NCBI RefSeq assembly: GCF_042453785.1
Contig: NC_091667.1
Location: forward strand, 18,256,001 to 18,320,000
From: Malus domestica
Lineage: Eukaryota > Streptophyta > Magnoliopsida > Rosales > Rosaceae
Reading direction: 5' to 3'
Length of the DNA stretch: 64,000 nt
The position numbers and the translations under genes are program-made. The notes under the pieces were generated by a model. That model saw only the letters and a list, made by a program, of their open reading frames with translations. It ran no database searches and was not told the DNA's origin. Below, piece after piece: positions 12,472-22,408 of this stretch (its first letter is position 1; every line of letters starts with the position of its first letter).

Positions 12472-14336
12472 TGAAGGAAAAAATTTGTCCTAACTAAGAA
12501 CAAGTATGAACATTTGAATACACATGCAAGCTATTAACACTTTAAAGTAGGCATGCATCAAAAAACAATTCATAAAACCCATGACTTTCAAAGCCTAGTA
12601 TATGGTGAACCAAAATAAACTCTTTAACAACATTAAAGAGAAGTAAAGATTTAGAGTTTCTTTACCCTTGAAGCTCATCCTTGTTTACACAAGGGATTCA
12701 CCCAAGTGGAGGGCCTTCAAGTCACCTCCAAGCTCCTTAAATCCACCTTGTGTTTTCCTCCCTTTAGTGCTCCTTTGAAGATTTGAGGAAATAAGGATTT
12801 GTTCTCCAAAACACCAAAAGCTTGATGTCTCTAAGTCTCTTCACCAAGGATGTATCTTGTGAAGATGATATGGATGACTTAGGGAAGAAGAGATTGCTAG
12901 ATGTCCCTCCCCTTAGTGGCCGGCCTCTTAGAGAAAAATGAGAGAAAATGTTTCACCCAATTTCAACAAGAGAACCCTTTTGTAGAAAATTGCTATAAAG
13001 TTGCTTTTATAACATTTTCTTTGGTGAGTGGCAAACTTGTAATTAAGCAAACTTGCCCATTCACCCTAATGGCCGGCCTCTCCTTGTTATTGGGCTAATT
13101 TGCCCATTTTGTTTTTTGTTGTCATACAACTTAAACATAATGGGCCTTTTGGACCAAAACGCTTTTGGGCCCCGAAACCCAAAACCAACATATAAGCCCA
13201 ATACGAACCTTTCGTAAAATTAATTAACTAATTAATTAATCTTGACAATTCTTCAATTAAACCATTTAATTGCTTATCCATTTCATATAATTTCTTCACA
13301 TACATCCTTACTCGGTGTACGATCCATTAGGTTCCAATTAGCGAGGCAGTGGGCGATGTTACTCTTAACTATCGATTGTGAATTGAAACCACATTTCAAT
13401 TCTCCCTTTAATGATTAGTGTTACCTAATCATTTGGGCTTCCACAAACCATGAGTGACACCTAGCAGTATGTCATGGTTACCCAAGCTAAGTAGAATTGG
13501 TTGGAGAACCTATCCAGTTACAACTACAATGCAATACGGTCCTTCTCTAATACAATACTCTTAATCACATTGTTTAAGTGATAGTTTGTTTCATGTCTAC
13601 TATCCAATGTGATACTTTCCTATATGATTCCCTTGAATATGATTTGGAACAAACTTCCTAAGTCATATTCATTTGCTTTGGCCAAAGACTTTAGAATCAT
13701 ATCTTAGAGTATTCTCCCTCCACCATGGAAGGTTAGAGATCCCTTGTTGTGCATTCATATGCCTACATGACTAGATAGCTTGACCCCAACAATGCCGTGG
13801 ACACTCCAAAGGAATGCCGTTGACATGATCAAAGATCAAGGACCTAACCATTAGACATCTATGATGCCTCAGGTCAAAGGACTACTTTGCATATTGCAAC
13901 CTTAGAATTCATACATGACATGTATGTTCGAACTCTCTTTTGATCGTAGTTCAGTGTACTCGAGTACTCTTTCGAGCACCTATGTGTTTGTCTTAGTGTC
14001 CAACACCAAATGACTTGAGACTAGTTATACTCACGATTGAGTCAACATAACACATACTAGCCTTAGCGGATTGTCAATGCCCAATTAGCAATCCTATGGC
14101 TAGGAACGTTTTAGGAATGAACATAAGAGAAAGGTCTCGATAATCTAACTCATTAGATCACTTATCTCTTAGAACAAATACATTCCTTGGATTCCCTTAT
14201 TGCTTAAACACATGATACAATAAATAGTGATTAACAATAAGATTTGCCCTCCATTAAACATATAATAGTTTAACACAATAAGTATTTCAAAAAGCTATTA
14301 CATCAAATGAGTGGCTTTGTGGGCATACTTCCAACA
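12472..14336 (-). mobile_element. Nested solo LTR, 1865 bp, minus orientation, same family as 6010-7947
   Basis: On the minus strand it begins TGTTGGAAGTATGCCC and ends AATTTTTTCCTTCA. A perfect 5 bp duplication GGCAG lies at 12467-12471 and 14337-14341. It is homologous along its length to the LTR at 6010-7947, which lies in the opposite orientation with a different target duplication, so the two were independent insertions. No internal domain is present. Confidence 0.88.
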
Positions 14337-14488
14337 GGCAGAACCTCAGAAGGATGAGGCACCGAAGGTTGATCATTTAGAGCTTCATTAATCGGTACAG
14401 CCCTAGAAGACGAAGGCAATAAATGCCTTTGGAACAAACCCACAAACCTCTGATGATCAAGTAAAATCTGACCATCAGATTCCTGCAG

Positions 14489-14794
14489 TTAGTCGAGCTT
14501 CCTCTTGATGTTTGTAGCATAGTCATGTGCGAGCCTATGCAACTGTTTATTCTCATGCTTGAGCCCTCTGATCTCTTGTTTGAGACTTATCACTTCAGCC
14601 GCCAATGATTCAACTTGGCGGGTTCGAGCAAATAGGCGTTGGGCCATATGAGACACAAAACCTGCACACTGAACACTGAGAGCCAGAAAATCCTTAACAG
14701 CCAACTCATCAGACCGTTTGGAAAGTAGTCTGTTATCTTTGAGAGTGAGAAGGTTCCTAGCCACCACCATAGCTGTCATATCATTCTTCATCAC
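14489..14794 (-). pseudogene. Antisense coiled-coil reading frame of the Tat element, partial
   Basis: A 101-residue minus-strand frame contains [21 protein letters not shown] and a heptad-like segment [20 protein letters not shown] that should form a coiled coil. A homologous, longer frame lies in the second element fragment at 25140-25804. Antisense extra reading frames between integrase and the 3' LTR are known in Tat-lineage elements; the function is unknown. Here the N-terminal part (about 14795-14900) is out of frame and a stop truncates the C-terminus. Confidence 0.65.
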
Positions 14795-15039
14795 AGAGTC
14801 CCCAATGGTAAGAGGACTAGTAGGGGATAAGAAGGATGGGCGCTATATGTTGTCTTGAAAGGGCATGGCTGCCTCTTCACCAAAGTTCAAGTCAAAATGA
14901 CAGTCGGATGGATGAAGGAGAAATGAGGTGCAATAAATCTTTGAAGTACAAAAATAAGGGGGGAAATTCCTATAAGCAATAACTCTCTGAACGTACTTCT
15001 TGCACACAATTGGTGCTCCTATAAAAAAAAAGGCAACAG

Positions 15040-15640
15040 GGCCGTTGGTTCAAAAATCGAAGAGGCACCACTCTCTGGATTTCGAGAAGCAGATTTTCTT
15101 GAGTAAAATATGTCGACAATCCCCACACGCAACATCAGCTCCTCGGGTACCACAAATAACTTTGTCAAAGATCTCTGACAAAGTTTAGACACATAAATTT
15201 TGGAGGTCCAGTTACCTACTATTACCTACAAGGGTAAAGGAACAGCACCATTGTTTGATAACTGGAAAGTCCCTATGTGTGTTAACCTCCGTGCTCTGTG
15301 GCAAGGCAGACTGGCAAAAATGCCCAACCTTTACTCACATTCGAAAAATACTCCCAACAAGATTTCTTGCTCAAAAATCGAAGAGTCACAACTCTCCGAA
15401 TCTCGAGAGCCAGACTCCCAACATAATTACTTGATAAAAAATCGAAGAGGCACCGCCCTCCGAATCTCGAAAGTCAGACTCCCAACAGGATTACTTGCTC
15501 AAAAATCTAAGAGACACCGCTCTCCGAATCTCAAGAGCCAGACTCATAACATGATTGTTTTCTCAAAAATCGAAGAGGCACCGTTCTCCGAAACCGAAGA
15601 GGCACCACTCTCCGAACTTCGAGAGCTAGATTTCCTTGGA
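15040..15640 (+). repeat. About 60 bp tandem repeats (TCGAAGAGGCACC unit)
   Basis: Repeated words are TCAAAAATCGAAGAGGCACC, CTCTCCGAATCTCGAGAGCC and AGACTCCCAACA. Around six imperfect copies lie between 15040 and 15640. The same repeat occurs in the second element fragment (26600-27230), so it is a feature of this element family. The remaining 15640-16940 is non-coding element sequence with no other gene seen. Confidence 0.8.
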
Positions 15641-16940
15641 TAAAGCTTGTCTGCAATCTTCACACGTAACATCAGCTTTCCAAATACCACAGACCACTTT
15701 TTCAAAATGCTCTGACAAAGTTAAAATACATGAATCTTGCAGCTCCCACTACATTGCTATGACTGAGAAGTGTAAAGGAACAACGTTACCATTCGCTATT
15801 GGGACAATTCCTATATATGTCGACCTTCATCCTCCACAACCAAGCAGACCTGCAAATAAAAAAAATGCTCAACTTTTCTTCACATTCGAGAGGGCACTCT
15901 CAGCAGAGTTTCTTGAAATACTCAGCTTCTTTTCCCCCCAATAATACCTTTGCAAACAAGCCACACCAGAGCAAAAGTATCTCATATCATCAGGGTTAAA
16001 AGTAAGAGTATCCCATATCATGTTTTTCCCTGTATTTTCCTTTAGCCTTGTTCTTACCTGCAAGACAAGGAGAAAGAGAGCAATCAGTTAGCATTTTGAA
16101 GCAAGCTTCCAGTCAGGAATTGACTGCCTGGAACCCCTTGCCTGATTACTTACCTAGCATTGCTCTCGAGTACTCATCTTCAACATCTTATGCTTCCAGA
16201 AAAGATACCGCATTTGCCTGAGGAACAGATAGGGCAAGTGAGAAGGATACAAGGAAGCATGTGGAGACAAGCGTAACAGAACACGTGCCGATACATCCAC
16301 TACTTTGTCAACAGCAAAAGTATCCCATATCATCAGGGTCGAACGTACTCTAAATTTAATTGACTTGTTTTGACTTTCAAATTCTTGAGTCTGCCTTATA
16401 CTCTGGAGGAAACTAGAAAACCCTCCAGTCCAGTTCAAGAATAAGCCTGTGGAAAGTTACTTCTTCAAAAGCAAAAATATCTTATATCATCTCTTCTCCA
16501 TTTGCTTCTCCTTATCCTTGTTGCTGTTTACAACACAAAGAGAAATAGAACAATCAACCGAAAGCCGAAGTCGAACCTCTGATCCAGGTTACTTGCTTGG
16601 AAGTCTGATTGCTTACTATGTCTGTTACCTCATTCAGCAAATCTCCTAGCTCGGCGACTTGGGGGACTCCTACTATAGGGTTTGTATCGCACTTGACCAA
16701 GCCCGAAACTACAAGTAAGCTTCAAGTGAAATTGATACATTACCTTGTGCATCTTCATTGGTTAAAGATACCACTCCTGGATGGAGGAAAAGTACTTTCA
16801 GAGAAGATGTCACATCTACATATGAGACAGATAAGGCAAGTGAAAATGATACCACACTTCAGTACTTAGAAGTTTCATAATTACTCAATGGCTTGGATCT
16901 TGCAAGTCCCCAACCGAGGAGCTTCCCTCACTCGGGAACT

Positions 16941-16951
16941 TAGGGGAGCAT
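16941..16951 (+). other. Polypurine tract next to the 3' LTR
   Basis: TAGGGGAGCA sits directly before the TG start of the 3' LTR, where plus-strand DNA synthesis would be primed. It is short and interrupted but in the expected place. Confidence 0.6.
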
Positions 16952-17466
16952 TGTTTATACCATACTTGACCAACCCCGAAACTACTAAGCACCGATCAAC
17001 ATTATACCGCCAAGGACCCATAAAAGTCTCCCTCCAACCAGGAGGCCAATCACAACACGATACATGTCAACATCAGAGGTAAATCATAACGTGACACGTG
17101 TCAACATCAGAGGCCAATCACAGCACGACACGTGTCAATGTCAAAATGAAACTAGAAACCCTCTTCTATAAATAAAGATCATTCTCTCACAATATTTCCT
17201 AATGTCATTTGTACTAAATCATTCACTAGTACTCACTAAATGAGAGCTTGAACCTATGTACTTGTGTAAACCCTTCACAATTAATGAGAACTCTTTTACT
17301 CCGTGGACGTAGCCAATCTGGGTGAACCACGTACATCTTGTGTTTGCTTCCCTGTCTCTATCCATTTGCATACTTATCCACATTAGTGACCGAAGCAATC
17401 TAGCGAATGTCACAAACTTAACACTTTCTGTTGTGCCAAAATCCTCACTGATTTTGTGCATCAACA
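16952..17466 (+). repeat. 3' LTR of the Tat-lineage element
   Basis: This 515 bp repeat is homologous along its whole length to 563-1077, with TG...CA ends, and is followed by the AAATT target duplication. Substitutions are spread along the LTR with no indels seen by eye. Confidence 0.93.
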
Positions 17467-17769
17467 AAATTCAACAAACTCAAAAGAAATCTTGCCACCT
17501 AATTGAAAATTTAAATTATTAACCTTATAAAAAATTATAAACAGAAATGATTTTTGGATACTTATTTGAAAGATGATTTGATAAACACAAAATTTTTTTT
17601 TTTTTAGTCTCGCACACTTTTATTTAATTTTGTTTTTGTCTCTGCTTGATTATTTAATTTAATGACAAAAAAATCAAAAAAATTATGTGACAAGCTAAAA
17701 AAATATTTGTGAAAATCACTTATTCTGCACATATATGTTTTTTAATACATCATATATTTTTACATTAAG

Positions 17770-17905
17770 ATGAATGAGTGTTCGGCTAAGTTATACAATG
17801 GGTAACCTAATTTGGTATCAAATTCGTTATCCACGAAATTCGAATCTAAGAACTTTCACTTCAAGTGAAGAGGAATACTACTAATACCGAGTGTCTCCGC
17901 ACATA
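17770..17905 (-). repeat. SINE-like fragment, minus orientation
   Basis: On the minus strand it reads TATTCCTCTTCACTTGAAG...TCTTAGATTCGAATTTCG. This matches the layout of the SINEs at 46305-46465 and 58248-58415, including the B-box-like GATTCGAA. It is diverged and without a clear tail. The remainder of 17467-18000 is AT-rich with no gene. Confidence 0.5.
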
Positions 17906-18560
17906 TATGTTTATTTTTGATATTTTAATTAAATAAATAAAAAGAAACTAGTATTTTGGACCAAGTCCAAGCCTTATCCGGAAGTAGTATGGTTTGAGAA
18001 AGCACAAGGAGATGCAAAGGCAAGAGGCAATACAGATTCTCTTCTTTCTCCTCCGAAAGTCCTCTCTACCTTAAACAAACATACGAGAATCTTACCAATC
18101 AAAATTTCCAATCTTTCTCAACCGTCGGATCATGTACAACCGCCTGTTAATACTTGTTGGGTCCCATTGAAAGGACCCCATGAATACGATTCCAAAGAGC
18201 AAGACAAGGAGCTGCCTGCTGCTTCCTTCTCCAACTCTCTTTTTTCATCTCCTGCACTTTCTATTCAAACCCTCCCTCCCCACTTTGTTTTCGCTTTGAG
18301 TTCACCCAAAGCGGTTCAGATTCCAAATGGGTGACCTTTTGTTTTTAGCTACTGACTGCTCTTCCTGAATCTATCTTTCGAAAACCAGCCATTTCTGGAT
18401 AAATCCTGATCTGGGTTCTCTGTGATTCTTCATTTTCCATTAGTTTTCACCATTCTTTTGATTTTTTAAGTTGTGGTTTTTCATTTATTTAGCATTTTAG
18501 TGGGGGGTTTTCAGTTTTTTAAAGTGATTGGGGATTCTGTGAGAAGTTGGGAATTTGCAG

Positions 18561-20565
18561 ATGATGGGTTCGGTTATGAACTTGATTACTACTGTGATAG
18601 GTTTTGGTATGAGTGCAACATTTATTGTGTTTGTTTGCACAAGAATCATCTTTGGGAGGCTGCGAGGTAGAGAATCGAGGCCTATGTTCGAGATTGAATC
18701 AAGGGTTGATCTTGAGCAGGTATGTAATGGATTCCCTCAGCTATATTTGTTTTCTCATCTTAGAATTATCTGATTTGGGTAATTTTCCCAGTTTTGAGCA
18801 TTTTTTTTCTGTATGAGTTTCTGTTTTCAGTTGGTTATGTATGATTGATTGATTGTTTGGTAACTGGGATCACTACTTCCCAGTTTAGCATCTCAGTAGC
18901 TTACTTGGGTGAGCTTTTATGCGTGTATTTATTTTGACAAAGCGGTATTCTATTCTAAACTACTCTAATTTACGAGGACGGGGATTCAAGCTTTTATGCG
19001 TTTAAAGATATGATCATGCTTGATGTGTTCTAGTTTTTCATGTCAACTTTGCTGCAGTTGAGAGTCAACTTTGAGATATGGAAGAAATGATAATAAAAAC
19101 AATAGATGTTGCAATGTACTAGTTTTCTGTTGTATTCAGAAAATGCAGGTACTGGATAAGGAAGGATGCATAAAAGATGACGGGGAAGTTTGGGAATCAT
19201 TCTTTATTTGTTTTCTTATCAGCATTCATAACTGGGGAGGCTGCTTGCTCAATAACTTTGACATTTGATTGTTCTTTGTTGCACCATATTAAGATGTTCT
19301 GAAATTTCATGCTTTGTGTTTCTGATAACCCAAAGACTAGATTTTTCGTTCACGCCCCTTTGTACTTCTGTTCCCTGCTATGGTGGAGATTGATGTCATT
19401 CCACTAAAACTTGAGAGTTTTTCACTTTCTCAATAGTAACTTAAATTTTGAGCAATGGGAGAGAAGTGAGGGATAAAGAATGGTGGAGGGAGGTGTTGAT
19501 ATATCCTACATCGGCCTTAGAAAGAAAGAAAGAAAGAAGAGTTTAAATATCCTAACCCCACTCCATCTAATACCGAGGCCTTTTGTGATAAAACCCCACG
19601 GATTATGTAGGTGGCAATTACCAATTTGGGGACAATATCAGTATTGTTAGATGTGGGGCCTTCAGCCTCTCTCTGATAATTCTACAGCAGGTTTGTGGGA
19701 GGAGGAGGGAGGAATGAAAGAGATCATAAGGAACATAAACTAGAAAAAGAAACCTACTTTACTTTTCCTTCGTGCCCCTTTGCATTTGTGTCAACTGATA
19801 TTGAGATTGATGTCACTCAATTATAACTTGAGAGATTTTAATATTGTCAATAGTAAATTAAGTTTTAAGCAACGGGTTCTAACTTCTAAGTTTGCATTGT
19901 TTTCTGTCAGCCAGAGCATCAGGTTAGTGGCCTTGAACAAATTGTGGTTTCTGCAATCCCTACGATGAAGTACGATCAAGAGGCTTTCAGTTCCTTAGAA
20001 GATGCACAGTAAGCTTCACAGTTTCATTTCTCCTGGTGCCTAACAACTCTCATTTGCTTTGCATCTTAAATATTTACTATTAATTGAAATATATCATAAA
20101 GTTAGAGGATGTTAGTTTTCCGCGCTTTTTTTGTGAGATTTTCTTGAGCTTTGGTACTCATGCGTTTTGGACACTGGTGAGTAAGTCTAATCCATATTCT
20201 TTTGCAGGTGCTCAATCTGTTTGGGGGAGTACCAAGAGAAAGAAGTACTGCGAATCATGCCCAAATGTGGCCACAGTTTTCATCTGTCTTGCATCGATAC
20301 ATGGCTGAGGAAACAGTCTACTTGCCCAGTTTGCCGTTTACCATTAAAAGAATCCCTTGGAACAAAACATGTGAGGTCAGCAACGTTTAGCGTGGCTCAA
20401 TCTTTTGATGAGTCTGAGATTTCAACCGAACATTCTCAGCAGTGGCTATTGCCTGGCGCCACTGAGCATTCGGTAGGCAACATTAGCAACCAAGGGCATT
20501 TAGATTCTGCTCCAGGAAACCCTTCCGAACCGACCCCATCTAGAGAACCAGAAACAAGGCAATGA
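18561..20565 (+). CDS. RING-H2 finger E3 ubiquitin ligase, ATL family
   Basis: Three exons, 18561-18719, 19911-20008 and 20208-20565, encode 204 residues. Splice sites are consensus and phases agree. Residues 5-32 form a hydrophobic N-terminal membrane segment. The [11 protein letters not shown] block near residue 60 matches the GLD motif of ATL proteins. The RING-H2 domain follows (CSIC at about residues 86-89, then [10 protein letters not shown], then CPVC), with a proline-binding tryptophan in DTWLRK. The serine-rich tail has no known domain. ATL proteins are membrane-anchored E3 ligases that recruit E2 enzymes through RING-H2. Which family member this is cannot be told by eye. The ATG at 18561 is followed by a second Met codon. 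An open stretch upstream of it lacks an ATG. Confidence 0.9.
19341..19876 (+). repeat. Direct repeats of about 110 bp flanking an insert in ATL intron 1
   Basis: Copies at about 19341-19459 and 19765-19876 share CGCCCCTTTG, GAGATTGATGTCA, AACTTGAGAG and the order CAATAGTAA...TTTTAAGCAA. They enclose about 300 bp that includes a dispersed repeat. The layout could be a local duplication followed by insertion. The repeats are too diverged for a recent LTR pair. Confidence 0.6.
19494..19690 (+). repeat. Dispersed TRIM-like repeat
   Basis: It begins TGTTGATATATCCTACATCGG and contains ATACCGAGGCCTTTTGTGAT, TTGGGGACAATATC and TCTCTGATAATT. A homologous copy lies in reverse orientation at 50750-50960. 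The TGTTGATATATCC start and the CCTACATCGG word recall LTRs of short plant TRIM elements, but no CA end or target duplication could be fixed. Confidence 0.45.
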
Positions 20566-22408
20566 TAAAATCAAAGAGATTGGTCCAAGGAACCAGACAT
20601 GCATTTGCTTCCAGCAAGCCTGCAATAGGTGACTTCCCTTTTCTTTTTCCTTCCCCTTCAGCGGGGAGTTGTTTCACATGGTAGGCCGGGTAGGTTTGAT
20701 CGGAGAATTCTTATACCTTGCATAGAATGCTACCATCTGTTGTTGATGGTACAAACGGAAATTGTGTGACAGAACTCTGAATTTTTTAGTAGAAAGTTTG
20801 AAGCTTACAAATATAATTTGATTGTTGTATGTAAGTTATATTCACTATCACTGCATCTTTTCAACTTTGATGAGTTGTATTTGCTTCAGCATACCAAGTT
20901 TCTGAATTTGGCAATTCTTCTGATAACTCATCTGGCTGTTTGACCGTGTATTAAGTAAATGCATATACCGTAGCTATGTCCATCAGTTAGAGGTTTGTTT
21001 CTGCTAAAGGGAGAATTGGGTTTTGTTGCAGGATCTTCTGTGTAGCGAGAAAAAAAAAAAAAAAAACTACAGATGGTTTGCTTAAAAGTACATTTCTCAT
21101 ATGATATAATAGACAGAATTGTAAAGCCGACATGATAGACAAGGGAGGGGAAGGGAGGGGGGTTCCGGTTTCCAATTTGGGATCCTCCTTACATGACTGA
21201 GTGAAATCGTTTCACCGTACATGCGTTATAATTCAAACGATGTATTCTCTTTGTTATTTAAAGATCATCTTTAGAAAATTCATTCGGCTTGAAAACTGTA
21301 TCCATATGAATCAAAAAAGTTAGATAATGATATTACTTGTTACCATAATCATCAATTTGTTCAACGCATATAGACAGCTAAAAGATCTTCATAGTAAATG
21401 AATTTCTAGGGATAATCTTTGGATGACAGATAATAAATGGTGGGGTTAACACATTTGTATGATAGATTAATACTACATCATCATATAAGGAGGAACAACT
21501 CTTTACATATAAAGTATCAAGTGTTGGTTTAAATAATCAGTTCTCGCCAAAGCAAAATCTAAATCTAGTCTTCAACATGAACTAATTAAACTAAATTTAA
21601 TAAAAATAATGTATCTGAATTCAATTTTCATGCACCACACAAACTGAATACTAAAAATATTAAAGAGCAACACAATGCGCCCTCAGGATCACCTTAGAGC
21701 ATTACAAAGTCAAATTGAGAGATATGACTAAATTGTAGCAATAGTTCCTCAACTCATTAAAACGTATAGATATAGTCATTTTTGTCAACTTCGTCAAAAT
21801 TATGTCAAAATGAATTACGTTTGAAGGACCATTGCTACAATTGGGTTTTGGGTTAAAGTTGAAGGATCATTGCTCCAATTGAGTTAAAGTTGAGCAAACA
21901 TTTCTCTAGTTGAATTAAAGTTGAGAGACCATTGATACAATTTTTCTTATTTGATTTTCCATATTTTCCCATTGATTTAGCTTCACATACATTACACCTG
22001 ACTCATTTTGACAGAAGTTCTAACAGAGTTGGCTAAAAGAATCATAGCTACACGTTTTAATAAGTTGAGTGACCAATGATAATGGATTTTTAGTTGATGG
22101 ACCATTGCTCAAACTAAGTTAAAGTTGAATGATCATTGTTACAATTTCCTTGAGGGAGAGAGAAATATCATGTACTAATGTGGAGACTAGATCCCCGGTT
22201 GTACCAAGAATCCCTTCAAATTGGCATGGCATCAAAGAATACACGTGGAGCACATACGCCTGAAAGCCTTACAAAATTCCATGAAACGCACGGTCACCAA
22301 ATCGACCACAAAACTCAGGAAACCGATAGAAGCTAGAGACCACATGGACAAAAATTCCCACCGAACCAACCATTAAATCACATCAAAATTTTACACCGAA
22401 GGTCGATA
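20566..22408. other. ATL 3' region and intergenic DNA with a dispersed repeat
   Basis: 20566 to about 20900 is the likely 3' UTR of the ATL gene. 21045-21066 is an A-rich run. 21725-22160 belongs to a dispersed repeat with the phrases GACCATTGCTACAATT and TTAAAGTTGAG, shared with 31790-32100 and 34320-34720. From 22160 the sequence becomes more GC-rich and leads into the kinase gene's first exon. No other coding region was found. Confidence 0.6.

Larger units (their letters stand above)
563..17466 (+). mobile_element. Ty3/gypsy LTR retrotransposon, Tat lineage, degenerate, with nested insertions
   Basis: The element is bounded by two 515 bp LTRs (563-1077 and 16952-17466), both beginning TG and ending CA. 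A perfect 5 bp target duplication AAATT lies at 558-562 and 17467-17471. Domain order is gag, protease, reverse transcriptase, RNase H, a second RNase H, integrase, then about 7 kb of non-coding DNA before the 3' LTR. The second RNase H and long 3' tail are typical of the Tat branch. A hand count gives about 35 LTR differences (near 7%), so the insertion is not recent. Many frameshifts and stops make it non-autonomous now. Without its three nested solo LTRs it would be about 12.5 kb. Confidence 0.93.

Noticed and set aside
18473..18816. Alternative plus-strand frames overlapping ATL exon 1
   Set aside because: Only the frame beginning at 18561 splices in phase to the GLD and RING exons and has a membrane segment.
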